Shown: in pieces, positions 1 through 10,121 of the stretch
Numbering within the stretch: the stretch's first letter is position 1
Layout: every line of letters begins with the position of its first letter
Assembly: GCA_902535365.1 (NCBI GenBank)
Contig: CACATF010000001.1
Coordinates: forward strand, 380,077-444,076
DNA length: 64,000 nt
Direction of reading: 5' to 3'
Origin: an uncultured SAR86 cluster bacterium
GTDB taxonomy: Bacteria > Pseudomonadota > Gammaproteobacteria > Magnimaribacterales > TMED112
The notes under the pieces: model-generated
What the model was told of the DNA's origin: nothing
Database searches by the model: none
What the model saw: the letters and a program-made list of their open reading frames with translations, nothing else
Made by a program: the position numbers and the translations under genes

Positions 1-279
1 GTTGAACACCCATTTTTAAAAGAAATAACACAAGATAAAGATGTGAGGCTGATCGGAATAAGCTACAAAGATCTACCGGAAAATGCAGAGAGATACTTAG
101 AAAAAAATGGTAATCCTTATGTGTTTTCAATAAGTGATTTTAATGGAAGTTTTTCTTTAAAACTTGGTGTTACTGGTGCACCAGAAACATTTTTAATTAT
201 TGATGGTGAAATAGTTAAACACCGAATTGGTGAGGTTAATTTAGAGGTTTGGAATGAAAAGTTTAAAGATTATTTTTAG
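1..279 (+). CDS. ccmG: CcmG/DsbE-type thiol:disulfide interchange protein, C-terminal part (5' end outside window)
   Basis: Frame open from base 1; thioredoxin-fold C-terminus with 'GVTGAPETFLIIDGEIVKHRIGEV'; followed directly by ccmH. Confidence 0.85.
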   Translation, partial: VEHPFLKEITQDKDVRLIGISYKDLPENAERYLEKNGNPYVFSISDFNGSFSLKLGVTGAPETFLIIDGEIVKHRIGEVNLEVWNEKFKDYF

Positions 280-637
280 TATTATTTTAATTAGCCATTT
301 TATTTCAGCAGAGCAGTTATATTCAGACCTCTCCATACAAGAGCAGCAGAGGCTTGAGTATTTATCTGACAACATCAGATGTCCAAAGTGTTCCTATGGA
401 AACATTTCAAGCTCTAACGCACCAATTTCAAAGGATTTGAAGAAAGAAATTGCTCAAATGATTAAAGATGGATACACGGATGACGAAATATTTAATTTAT
501 TAGCAAATCGTTATGGTGATTACATTATTTTAAAAACAACTCCATCTAACAATAAGCTTATTTTTATACTGCCTTTAATGATTTTTCTTATATCTATATT
601 TCTTGTAACCACATATACTATAAAAAAATCTAAATGA
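254..637 (+). CDS. ccmH: Cytochrome c-type biogenesis protein CcmH (N-terminal domain form)
   Basis: RCPKC motif, 'MIKDGYTDDEIFNLLANRYGDYI', C-terminal TM segment; overlaps ccmG. Confidence 0.88.
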   Translation: MKSLKIIFSIILISHFISAEQLYSDLSIQEQQRLEYLSDNIRCPKCSYGNISSSNAPISKDLKKEIAQMIKDGYTDDEIFNLLANRYGDYIILKTTPSNNKLIFILPLMIFLISIFLVTTYTIKKSK

Positions 638-2844
638 GACTTAAAAGCTTAAAATTAGCAGGGTTTAAAAGTTTTGTTGACCCAATAGAAATTGATTTCC
701 CAGGAATCATGTGCGGCATTGTTGGCCCAAATGGATGTGGTAAATCAAACATAATCGATGCCATTAAATGGGTGAAAGGGGAGCTATCAGCAAAGAGCCT
801 AAGAAGTGAAAGCCTGCAAGATGTAATTTTTAATGGATCTGACAATAGAAAACCTGTCAGCCACTGTTCCGTAGAGCTATGCTTTGATAATTCTGAAAAT
901 TTTCTAGGTGGAGAATATCTAAAATTTGATGAAGTTAGTGTAAAAAGGGAGATGGGTCGTGATGGGCAGTCCACTTATTTTATTAATAATGCAGTTGCAC
1001 GAAGAAGGGATGTGCAAGATCTTTTTCTAGGAACAGGTTTAGGGGGAAATAGCTATGCAATCATAGAGCAAGGCATTATTTCAAGCTTGGTCGGCGCAAA
1101 GCCTGAAGAGCTAAGAAGTTATGTAGAAGAAGCAGCAGGCATATCCAAATACAAGGAAAGAAAAAGAGAAACAGAATCAAGAATCAGAAGAACCTCGGAA
1201 AATATTTCAAGACTCAAAGATCTCGAGGATGAAGTCAAAAGGTCAATCAGAAGGTTAAATGCAGAAGCAAACCTTACTACTAGGTACAAGAAATTAAGAA
1301 CTAAAGAACAAGAGTTCCAAAAATATATTGTGAATGATGATTTGAAGAGTCTTTTAAGTCACATGAACAAATCAGAAAAAGAAAATAAGTCAATTGACCA
1401 GGATATAGAGAAGATTGATGGTGAAAGATTGGCAGTAATCGCTAAAAGGGACGTATGTAAAACAAACCTTATGGAAGGTTTAAAAACTTTGGAGGAAGCC
1501 CAAAGATCATTTTATGAATCAGGAGCAAAAATTTCTTTAATTGAAGAGAAAGAGCGATCTGTATCAAGCAGAATAGAGGAGCTTACAAGTGAAGAGAAAA
1601 AAAATCTTATGAACCTCGATGAACTTGCAAAAGAACAGTCTTCCTCAAAGACAAATCTCGATGAAATTAACCCAAAGATAAAATCAGATATAAAAAACAA
1701 GACCAAAAAATTAATTGAAAAACTTGAAGCAGAGCTTTCATCTAAGGACCAAACATCAATTGAGTCTGAGTTTATGGATACATGGAAAAAGGGCTATGAA
1801 TATGGAATGGGGGAAAATGATGACGCATCTGAAAAGATTAATTCTCTCAAAGAGCAATTTATATCAAGGAATGCACAAATAACAAAAGACATAAAAGAAC
1901 TTAAGGCAAATTTATCAAAAGAGAAAGTAGACCTAACAGAGTTAATTGAAAATAGAAAAAATAACGAACTTCATGTCATTGAGCTAAGGTCTGCGCAAGA
2001 CAAAGCAAACGAAGAGTTGAGAGGCTATGAAAATGCAATTTCACGCTTTGAGGCTGAAAAAGAACAAATTGTTCACCAAAAAAATGAACAAGAGGTAAAT
2101 CGCAGAAGTCTTGAAATTGAAGTTAAAGAAAAACAAGAAAAACTTAATTCATTTGATGATGTAAAAGACATTGAGGGTGAACGAGATCAAGTGATTATTG
2201 ATTTAGAGAAGTTACAAAAAAGAATTATGAATCTTGGGCCAATTAATTTTGCTGCACCAGAAACCTTGGAAGCAGAAAAACAAAGAAAAGAAATTCTATC
2301 AGGACAAATAGAAGAGCTTGAAACCTCTTTAACTAAATTAGATGAAGCAATTAAAAAAATAGATAGAGAGTCTAATAAGTCTTTTCATGGGTGTCTTACT
2401 TCGGTAAATAAATATCTAGAAGAGATGTTCCCAAAACTTTTTGGTGGCGGTTTTTGTAAATTAGATCTTATTGATAAAACGGAAGACTCAGGGCTTCAAT
2501 TAATGGCAAGGCTTCCAGGCAAAAAGAATACAAAATTATCTCAACTATCTGGAGGAGAAAAAGCACTAACCGCATTAGCTCTCGTATTTTCACTATTCTC
2601 AATTAATCCAGCACCATTTTGTCTGTTAGATGAGGTGGATGCTCCTCTTGATGATGAAAATACCTCAAGATTCATCAATCTTGTAAATGAGATGTCTGAG
2701 AAGGTTCAGTTTATATTTGTGACCCACAATAAGATTTCAATGGAAAAAAGCACACACCTTCTCGGGGTTACAATGCGTGACCTTGGAGTTTCAAAAGTTG
2801 TATCTGTAGATGTAGAACAAGCAATGGAGTTAGCTCAGTCTTGA
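634..2844 (+). CDS. smc: SMC chromosome segregation ATPase, unusually short (736 aa)
   Basis: Walker A 'GPNGCGKSNIIDAIKWV', signature 'LSGGEKALTALALVFSLF', Walker B 'FCLLDEVDAPLDD', coiled-coil arms; upstream of zipA-ligA. Confidence 0.92.
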   Translation: MRLKSLKLAGFKSFVDPIEIDFPGIMCGIVGPNGCGKSNIIDAIKWVKGELSAKSLRSESLQDVIFNGSDNRKPVSHCSVELCFDNSENFLGGEYLKFDEVSVKREMGRDGQSTYFINNAVARRRDVQDLFLGTGLGGNSYAIIEQGIISSLVGAKPEELRSYVEEAAGISKYKERKRETESRIRRTSENISRLKDLEDEVKRSIRRLNAEANLTTRYKKLRTKEQEFQKYIVNDDLKSLLSHMNKSEKENKSIDQDIEKIDGERLAVIAKRDVCKTNLMEGLKTLEEAQRSFYESGAKISLIEEKERSVSSRIEELTSEEKKNLMNLDELAKEQSSSKTNLDEINPKIKSDIKNKTKKLIEKLEAELSSKDQTSIESEFMDTWKKGYEYGMGENDDASEKINSLKEQFISRNAQITKDIKELKANLSKEKVDLTELIENRKNNELHVIELRSAQDKANEELRGYENAISRFEAEKEQIVHQKNEQEVNRRSLEIEVKEKQEKLNSFDDVKDIEGERDQVIIDLEKLQKRIMNLGPINFAAPETLEAEKQRKEILSGQIEELETSLTKLDEAIKKIDRESNKSFHGCLTSVNKYLEEMFPKLFGGGFCKLDLIDKTEDSGLQLMARLPGKKNTKLSQLSGGEKALTALALVFSLFSINPAPFCLLDEVDAPLDDENTSRFINLVNEMSEKVQFIFVTHNKISMEKSTHLLGVTMRDLGVSKVVSVDVEQAMELAQS

Positions 2845-3488
2845 ACCCTTTATATGAGTATTTAATTTATTTAGTCCTCGGTTTAACTATTGGGGGCATT
2901 ATAGTTCTTAAGCTAATTGATATTTATAAAAAGAGAGATGATATTCAAATATCAAAAGATCTAAGAGAGAAGAAGAAAGCAAAATTAAAACAATCACTAG
3001 AATCTGAAACTGGCAAGGCAGAAGAAATCAATGAGGTGAGGGTGCCAAGGCAAGGAGAGCTTGATCTGCCTGATGCTAACGAGGGAAAATTCATAGTCCT
3101 TCATTTAAAAGCTAAGCTCGATAACAAACCTTCATTTGAATTGTTAAAACAAAAAATTACAGCTAATGGGCTAGATTATAAGAATGGATACTTTGAAAAC
3201 CCTGGCAAAAATTCAACACCAAGCTTTTTAGTTCTAAATGGAGAAGAACCAGCTACCTTTTCAGATAATGCGGAGGTAAAAGTAATTACTATTGCTCTTC
3301 ACTTAAAAGGGCAAAGAAATGTTGAAAAAACATTTAATAAAATGTTGGAATTGGGAAGGTCAATTGCAGATGCTTGGGATATGAAGTTGTGTGATGAGAG
3401 CTTCAACACTATTTCAGAACAAAGAATTAGTGAATATAAAAATGAAGCACATGAAGTTGATCTAAAGAATGGCTCCTATGGCGGATAA
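2841..3488 (+). CDS. zipA: Cell division protein ZipA
   Basis: N-terminal TM anchor, charged linker and ZipA C-terminal-domain-like region; conserved position between smc and ligA. Confidence 0.82.
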   Translation: MNPLYEYLIYLVLGLTIGGIIVLKLIDIYKKRDDIQISKDLREKKKAKLKQSLESETGKAEEINEVRVPRQGELDLPDANEGKFIVLHLKAKLDNKPSFELLKQKITANGLDYKNGYFENPGKNSTPSFLVLNGEEPATFSDNAEVKVITIALHLKGQRNVEKTFNKMLELGRSIADAWDMKLCDESFNTISEQRISEYKNEAHEVDLKNGSYGG

Positions 3489-5454
3489 GACAGAATTGTT
3501 GCAATTAAAAAAAGAAATTGAGCGACACAATAAGCTCTATCATGAGCAAGATAATCCTGAAATATCTGATGCTGAATACGATGCTTTATATCAACGGCTA
3601 AAAGAGCTTGAAAATATACTAGGTGCAGACCAAGACTCACCAACTCAACAAGTAGGAGCACCATCTTCAAGAAAATTTGAGAAGCATAATCATTTAAAGC
3701 CAATGCTTTCTTTGAGCAATGTTTTTTCAGATGACGATTTTTATAAATTTGAGGAAAGAGTTCTAAAAAGACTCAATACTGATAAAACAACTTTTTCTGT
3801 TGAGCCAAAATTTGATGGAATTGGAATCTCGCTAACATATGAAAATGGTAAGTTAACGAAAGCTGTTACCCGAGGAGATGGGGAAACTGGTGAAGTTGTA
3901 ACTGATAACATTAAAACTATTGTAAAAGTTCCTCATGTGATCGAGCATTCAAGTCCTAAAACAATTGAAATAAGGGGAGAAGTTTTTTTTAGACTTGATG
4001 ACTTTAGCAATATCAACTCAAAGCTTGAGGCTGATAATTTAAAAACATTTGTTAGTCCAAGAAATGCTGCTGCAGGCACTCTTAGAAACCTAGATATTGA
4101 AATAGTCAAACAAAGACCACTGGATATATTTTTTTATGGAATTGGTGGACATTCAGACGATGCCAATTATAAATCATACGAAGAATTTGTAAATTTTTTG
4201 AAAAAAAATAATTTTCCTGTGTGCGATTTAATCTCATTTGGCAATGCAGAGCATGTGGTTGGAAGTGTAGCTAAGATTTTATCATCACGGGAAGATCTAG
4301 ATTATGAAATCGATGGTGCGGTAGTAAAAGTCAATGACTTCCTACACCAACAAAAGCTTGGATTTGTTTCTAAAGCACCAAGATGGGCAGTCGCATGGAA
4401 GTTTCCAGCATCAGAGAAGTATTCCAAGGTAACTGATATTTTATTTTCAGTTGGCAGGACAGGTATTGTGACACCTTATGCAACTATTGAGCCAGTTCTA
4501 ATTTCTGGAGCAAATATTTCAAATGTTACTTTGCATAATATGGATGAACTAAGCAGGCTTGATATCAAAGTAAATGATACTGTTTTAGTAAAAAGAGCTG
4601 GAGATGTAATTCCTCAAATTACAAAAGTTAATGCCGATGTTAGGGATGGGTCAGAAACTGAAGTAAATATTCCTAACCAGTGTCCTTCATGTGGTAATAC
4701 CTTAAAAACAGAAGGGCCTTTCATGAAATGTGATGCTGGTATGAGTTGCCCAGCACAATTATTAGGATATTTTGAACATTTTGTTTCTAGAAAAGCAATG
4801 AATATTGATGGACTTGGGTACAAGATAAATGAAAGTCTCATCAACCTTGGATTTGTTAGCCAGGTAGCAGATTTATTTAAACTTAGACAACATGAATCCA
4901 AGCTTAAAAGCCTTGAAGGTTTTGGTGAAAAATCAATTGATAACCTATTTACTAGCATTGAGGCTGCAACCAATCCAACCTTAGAGGTTTTTATTAACTC
5001 ATTAGGTATTCCTGAAGTGGGTGAATCAACTGCAGCAGCTTTAGCAAGACACTTTAAAAGTTTTGATGTTTTACGTAGTGCTAGCTTTGATGAACTTATG
5101 GGCATAGATAGCATTGGTGATGTAGTTGCCAACAAAATCTTAAATTTCTTTAAATCTGACCCTATTGGCATCGATGCATTGCTAGAGGTTTTAGAGGTTC
5201 AAAATTTTCAATTAGGCGATTTGGATCATCTTGATGGGTTAAAGATAGTCATTACTGGATCGTTTGATGAGTATAGTAGAGAGGAACTTAAGGATCTAAT
5301 TAAAGAAAGGGGTGGGATTCCGTCAAGTGGTGTAAGTTCAAATACAAATTATGTTATTTTAGGAGAGAATCCTGGTTCAAAACATAAAAAAGCGTTGGAT
5401 TTGGGGATTGAAATAATAACTGAAGAAAATATCAAACCATTTTTAAAAATATGA
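3469..5454 (+). CDS. ligA: NAD-dependent DNA ligase LigA (start at 3469 or 3478)
   Basis: 'EPKFDGIGISLTYENG' (KxDG), zinc-finger cysteines, HhH repeats, C-terminal BRCT domain. Confidence 0.97.
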   Translation: MAPMADKTELLQLKKEIERHNKLYHEQDNPEISDAEYDALYQRLKELENILGADQDSPTQQVGAPSSRKFEKHNHLKPMLSLSNVFSDDDFYKFEERVLKRLNTDKTTFSVEPKFDGIGISLTYENGKLTKAVTRGDGETGEVVTDNIKTIVKVPHVIEHSSPKTIEIRGEVFFRLDDFSNINSKLEADNLKTFVSPRNAAAGTLRNLDIEIVKQRPLDIFFYGIGGHSDDANYKSYEEFVNFLKKNNFPVCDLISFGNAEHVVGSVAKILSSREDLDYEIDGAVVKVNDFLHQQKLGFVSKAPRWAVAWKFPASEKYSKVTDILFSVGRTGIVTPYATIEPVLISGANISNVTLHNMDELSRLDIKVNDTVLVKRAGDVIPQITKVNADVRDGSETEVNIPNQCPSCGNTLKTEGPFMKCDAGMSCPAQLLGYFEHFVSRKAMNIDGLGYKINESLINLGFVSQVADLFKLRQHESKLKSLEGFGEKSIDNLFTSIEAATNPTLEVFINSLGIPEVGESTAAALARHFKSFDVLRSASFDELMGIDSIGDVVANKILNFFKSDPIGIDALLEVLEVQNFQLGDLDHLDGLKIVITGSFDEYSREELKDLIKERGGIPSSGVSSNTNYVILGENPGSKHKKALDLGIEIITEENIKPFLKI

Positions 5455-6047
5455 GGAATCACTTAATTACCATAATTGCTATTTTTTTATTGGGATGCTC
5501 TACAAAAATCCCAATGAACCAAGATGATATTTGTATCATCATCGATGAAAATCCAAGGTGGAGCAATTCACTTTTAGATGCAAAGAAAAAATGGAATGCA
5601 GAGCCTAGTACTGTAATGGCAATAATTAGACAAGAATCGTCTTTTGACCCTAACGCAGCTCCTGATAGAGAGAAAGTTCTTGGATTCATACCTTGGAAAA
5701 GACCCTCTTCCGCGAGAGGTTATTCTCAAGCTGTCGAAGCAACATGGGAGCAGTATCAAAAAGAAACTGGTAACAGAGGGGCTCGAAGATCAAACTTTGA
5801 TAGTTCTGTAGATTTTATCGGTTGGTATCTTTCTAAAGCTCCATCGGCACGTATAAGAAGCTATGAAGTGGATAAACTATATATTGCATACCACGAAGGG
5901 TATGGTGGTTATAAGCGCAAATCCTATAAAGATAAAGCTTGGCTCCAGGATGTTGCTAAGAAAGTCAAATACAATTCAATACGCTATCAGAGACAGCTTA
6001 AAAGCTGCCCATTAAAGAAAAAGAAAAGTTTTTTTAATATTTTTTAG
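5451..6047 (+). CDS. Lytic transglycosylase (SLT-like) lipoprotein
   Basis: Lipobox 'LLGCS', 'AIIRQESSFDPNA' and 'ARGYSQAVEATWEQYQ' SLT motifs. Confidence 0.82.
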   Translation: MRNHLITIIAIFLLGCSTKIPMNQDDICIIIDENPRWSNSLLDAKKKWNAEPSTVMAIIRQESSFDPNAAPDREKVLGFIPWKRPSSARGYSQAVEATWEQYQKETGNRGARRSNFDSSVDFIGWYLSKAPSARIRSYEVDKLYIAYHEGYGGYKRKSYKDKAWLQDVAKKVKYNSIRYQRQLKSCPLKKKKSFFNIF

Positions 6048-8926
6048 ATTCTTTTAATCAAGAAGTTTTCGTTTGCTGCAGTTTTTTCAAGATTTGGATT
6101 GATAATTGAGAAAACACTATACCTTTGTGATTTTAGTTTTTCAGCAGCCTCAACGATATCTTCTTTTGTTACTTCCATAATATTTTTTCTGTATTCTTGA
6201 CGTGCTTTTTGTGTTTTGTCTTCAGAATTTAATCGATAATCTTTAAATGCTTCTCCAGCAGGTGAGGATGGTTTATCGATGTCAGATAGTACAGATAGTT
6301 TGCTTTCCAAAATATTGTCGTCATCAAAGCTTCCTAAGGCGGCCCAGCTTAGAGATGACTCAAAGTCTTCTATGGTTTCAATAAACCTTGGGTCTCTGTA
6401 AGAAAACATTTTAAATGTTCCTGAAAATGGATCATAGGCTGCACCTCCACCATAAGCCCCACCTTGCTCTCTAACTTTTTTATGCAAGAATTCATTTCTT
6501 AAAAGGCTTGAGAGAATTACATATTTTGGTGATTCCTTGGCATCATATATTGGAGCATCAAGCGATAATGCAGAGAAATTTACTTGTGTATTAAGAGGCA
6601 ATGCTACTTTTGAAAAGCTAGGATTGAAGTCCAGAGATACATTTGAATCACCAGTTTTATTAAAATTAATTTTTCTTATGTCATCAAGTTGTTCACTTGA
6701 AAGCTTATGATTAGAAATAAATAGCATTTCATCCTTGCCTTTATTTAAGTTGCTGTAGAAATCTTTAACTTTTGTTAATTGGTTGGTGATCATTTCATCT
6801 TGTTGGGTGATATATGGAGCAAAACTTGCAATAGCGCTAAGCCCACCCATATTTTCTTGAACGTAAGAAAGTTTATTGTGTAACGATGCCGCTCCAAGCA
6901 TCGCAAATCTGTGACCATTCTCTACTATTGACTGTTGAAAGCCCATAAAATTTTGGAACATTAGTTCCGTAATCCTTTTCTTATCTTCAAGATCTGTGTT
7001 TTGCAGAATATCAAACATTAAATTTGTTGTTTCGACCGTATTGTCAGGTAAAAATTTTGAAGAAAGAGAAATTCTACCTTTGACCTCACCACTTTTATCA
7101 ACATAAAAATGGTTTGAGGCATTAATGCCCCCAGATATTTTAGAAATATCTTCTTGAAGCTGCATGTAGTCTTTGTCTTTAGTACCAACTTTTCCAAACA
7201 AAGCTGACAAAACCATTAATGAATTTACATCTTCAAGTGATGAAAGGTTTAGATCTTTGGATACAGAATTATATGTGAGGCCATTTGTAGGTTGCTCATA
7301 AAACGTTGGGCTGTATCCAAATGTTGCAAGTTTTTTTGTTTTTGGAAAAGAAATAGATTTAGGAACATCATTAAGCTCTAATTTTGGAAGAACTTCTTTG
7401 TCTGGCTCAGCATTTTGTCTATCAGCCAATCTCTTAGCATCATTGACTAAGTCCAATTTTTCTTTGCTGCTCATGCTTGATTTGATCCCATCTAAAATCT
7501 TGCGCAGCTCATCTTCCTTCTTATTGATAAGCTCTAAGTCAGGCACCATTTCCAGGTTCACTCTGTTTTTATTTGAAATAAAGAACCTACCAATTAAGTT
7601 TTGTAGATAGCCTTCTTTATGGGCATTTTCTTTTAACTGTTTTAATGCTTCATCTATATTGGATAGCGCTAAAGGATCTGATTTATAGAGTGCTCCTGGC
7701 GCCATTGAAAGCAATATCTGTAATCCATAAGGGAGAGAACTAGAAGAGATTTCACGTCTGTTTAGTTCAAGCTGATAAAGTGCTGATTCAATTTGTGATT
7801 CTGAAAAACCATCTTTTTTAATTTCAGCGAATGTCTTATCAATGAGCTTATTAAACTTATCCTGTGATTTTTCCGGGGTGCCCTCAATTCCACAAATAAA
7901 AATTAGATGTCGCATGCTATCTTCAAGACCAAGTATTTGAGCAGGAGATTTGCCAATATCATTAGTTTCCAAGACTTTATACAAAGGTGAAGACGAGTTA
8001 TCTAAAAGCAGAAGCGATATGAGGTGTGCCTCTAAAAGCTGATTGATATCAAAACTTTCTCCAAGTGTCCACGCAGAGTAGTTTTGAAAGCCTACTTGTT
8101 CTTTTGAGACAGGATTAAATGCTTCAGTTGCAGCAACTGGTTCTTTGAAATCTTTTTGCTTTTCTACAAATTCCAGCTTACTTTCTGGAATTTTCTTGAA
8201 GCGTTTTGCCAATTTATCATCAATAAATTTTTGAATTTCTTTTGCGTCAACATCGCCCCATGTGAAGTAAGTCGCATTGGAAGGGTGATAAAACTTCTGA
8301 TGAAACCCTTTAAGGTAGTCATGTGTCAGGTTAGTAATATCTTTAGGCTCACCACCGCTGTTATTTCTGTAAGTTAGATCAGGGAATAAATTTTTAGTTA
8401 AGGCCTGCCAAGTAGTATTTGAAATATTGCTCATAGACCCCTTCATTTCATTAAAGACCACACCCTTGTATTCAAGATCACTACTGCTCTTATCAAGCTT
8501 TGAAAATTCTAATCTGTGACCTTCTTGCTTAAAGTCATCTTCCTCAAGCAATGGGAAGTAAACCGCATCAAGATATACATCTAGCAAGTTAAAAAAGTCC
8601 TTTTTATTTTGTGTTGCAAATGGGTATGCGGTCCAATCGCTTGCTGTGAAGGCATTCATAAATGTGCTCATTGATCTTCGCAACATCATAAAAAACGGAT
8701 CTCTAACCTTAAATTTTTCTGATCCGCATAGTGTGGTGTGTTCAAGGATGTGAGCTACACCAGTAGAATCTTCTGGGATTGTTCTAAACATCACCATAAA
8801 AACTAACTCTTTTGAATCATTTTTCAGATGAATATGTTCTGAATTATATTCTTCTAATAAATAACGCTCTGCCTCGAAGCCTAGAGAAGAGTTTTGCTTT
8901 TTGTCTAAAAGTTTATAGCTTTGCAT
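6044..8926 (-). CDS. Insulinase-family (M16C, presequence-protease-like) metallopeptidase
   Basis: Inverted zinc motif HILEH in 'GVAHILEHTTLCGSEKFKVRDPFF'; 'EQGGAYGGGAAYDP' in the C-terminal half; about 960 aa. Confidence 0.92.
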   Translation of the reverse strand: MQSYKLLDKKQNSSLGFEAERYLLEEYNSEHIHLKNDSKELVFMVMFRTIPEDSTGVAHILEHTTLCGSEKFKVRDPFFMMLRRSMSTFMNAFTASDWTAYPFATQNKKDFFNLLDVYLDAVYFPLLEEDDFKQEGHRLEFSKLDKSSSDLEYKGVVFNEMKGSMSNISNTTWQALTKNLFPDLTYRNNSGGEPKDITNLTHDYLKGFHQKFYHPSNATYFTWGDVDAKEIQKFIDDKLAKRFKKIPESKLEFVEKQKDFKEPVAATEAFNPVSKEQVGFQNYSAWTLGESFDINQLLEAHLISLLLLDNSSSPLYKVLETNDIGKSPAQILGLEDSMRHLIFICGIEGTPEKSQDKFNKLIDKTFAEIKKDGFSESQIESALYQLELNRREISSSSLPYGLQILLSMAPGALYKSDPLALSNIDEALKQLKENAHKEGYLQNLIGRFFISNKNRVNLEMVPDLELINKKEDELRKILDGIKSSMSSKEKLDLVNDAKRLADRQNAEPDKEVLPKLELNDVPKSISFPKTKKLATFGYSPTFYEQPTNGLTYNSVSKDLNLSSLEDVNSLMVLSALFGKVGTKDKDYMQLQEDISKISGGINASNHFYVDKSGEVKGRISLSSKFLPDNTVETTNLMFDILQNTDLEDKKRITELMFQNFMGFQQSIVENGHRFAMLGAASLHNKLSYVQENMGGLSAIASFAPYITQQDEMITNQLTKVKDFYSNLNKGKDEMLFISNHKLSSEQLDDIRKINFNKTGDSNVSLDFNPSFSKVALPLNTQVNFSALSLDAPIYDAKESPKYVILSSLLRNEFLHKKVREQGGAYGGGAAYDPFSGTFKMFSYRDPRFIETIEDFESSLSWAALGSFDDDNILESKLSVLSDIDKPSSPAGEAFKDYRLNSEDKTQKARQEYRKNIMEVTKEDIVEAAEKLKSQRYSVFSIINPNLEKTAANENFLIKRI

Positions 8927-8979
8927 CTTGAAAAAGGTTTAGGGAACTAATATATATATTTTAGGTCATAAATAAAGAT

Positions 8980-9486
8980 ATGTTTAAGAAATTTTTAAGT
9001 TTAATAACTCTACTGGCAGTCGTCAGTTGTAGTTCCAGCCCAGTGAACGTCGAAAAAATTAGTTTTTTTGATTTATCAAACTATCAAACATTTGGCGTTA
9101 AAGTTTTTGCTCCAAGTGATGATGTAAAGGTTAGCCCATTCACTGTTCAAGCTTTTGAGAAAGAGTTCAATGAACAAATGATGAATTTGGGCCTTAAGCA
9201 AAGTCCTGAATCACAAATTACTGTAAAAGTAAGCCTTTCTGTTGAAGAAGATTCAAAGAGAAGTAATTTCAGGTACAGAAACAGCTACTACTCTAACTAT
9301 CTTTATGATGATTACGATGATGTTGATCGAATGTTCTTAAGAGTTTCAATCTTTGAAACAGCTACTGAAGAGCCTCTTTGGACAGGAGTAAGACAAGCTA
9401 AATATGTTAACGACAGTCTTGTGCTCTCATCGGAAGAAATCTCAAAGTACGTAAATAGTTTTCTGAATGAAATAATAAGTTCTTAA
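8980..9486 (+). CDS. Putative DUF4136-like lipoprotein
   Basis: Lipoprotein signal 'LLAVVSCSSS'; sequence style resembles DUF4136 proteins. Confidence 0.55.
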   Translation: MFKKFLSLITLLAVVSCSSSPVNVEKISFFDLSNYQTFGVKVFAPSDDVKVSPFTVQAFEKEFNEQMMNLGLKQSPESQITVKVSLSVEEDSKRSNFRYRNSYYSNYLYDDYDDVDRMFLRVSIFETATEEPLWTGVRQAKYVNDSLVLSSEEISKYVNSFLNEIISS

Positions 9487-10070
9487 GGCACCAACCAAGA
9501 ACTAGAAAGCTTTCCCTTCTTATCCCATAAGAACCTACACCTTCTATGACCCTGTCTTTGTAGATAAAGAAATTCAAGGGAATTGAATTGAAATTCAATG
9601 GTTGAAAAGTTCTCATAACCATCTTCTAGAACAATGTCTTTCATGTGGAAGTCATATTTCATTGGGCTTTTTATAATGGCACTAGAACCATCCATAACTG
9701 AATAACATTTCTTAGATATGGCTTGTGATTCACCCCATGCTTCTTTTGTTTTCTTATTCTTGTGGTTAACCTTGGATACCCCTTGAAACCTGATCTGTGT
9801 TTTTAGTTTTGGATCATAACCAATCACACTAGTAGATTTATTGTTTTTTAAATTTTTAACTTTTGATGAGCGTACATCAGAGTGAAACCTTAAAGTACGC
9901 GTTTTTTTACAAAAATCTCTAAGCACCATTACTCTTGATGAAATATTTTTTCCGTCAAAATTACTCATTGTAAGTGTATGAAACAGAGAGTCTCTGTTCT
10001 TTATGCCATCTTCAATAAGCTCAAAAGCTTTCAATAAAAGGTCAGATTTTTTATTTAAATTCATAAACAC
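9483..10070 (-). CDS. Pyridoxamine 5'-phosphate oxidase-like FMN-binding protein
   Basis: 'SSRVMVLRDFCKKTRTLRFHSDVRSSKVKNL' and 'KTQIRFQGVSKV' PNPOx-like motifs. Confidence 0.75.
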   Translation of the reverse strand: MFMNLNKKSDLLLKAFELIEDGIKNRDSLFHTLTMSNFDGKNISSRVMVLRDFCKKTRTLRFHSDVRSSKVKNLKNNKSTSVIGYDPKLKTQIRFQGVSKVNHKNKKTKEAWGESQAISKKCYSVMDGSSAIIKSPMKYDFHMKDIVLEDGYENFSTIEFQFNSLEFLYLQRQGHRRCRFLWDKKGKLSSSWLVP

Positions 10071-10121
10071 AGTCTAGTTTATCTTTCTGCACATCTAAAA
10101 TTTTTGCATTAAAATAGTCTG

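Noticed and set aside
630-974. 114-aa minus-strand ORF opposite the smc start
   Set aside because: Antisense to the Walker A region of smc; no supporting signal.
4614-5171. 185-aa minus-strand ORF inside ligA
   Set aside because: Antisense to a strongly conserved ligA reading frame; no recognisable motif, low-complexity Ser/Leu composition.
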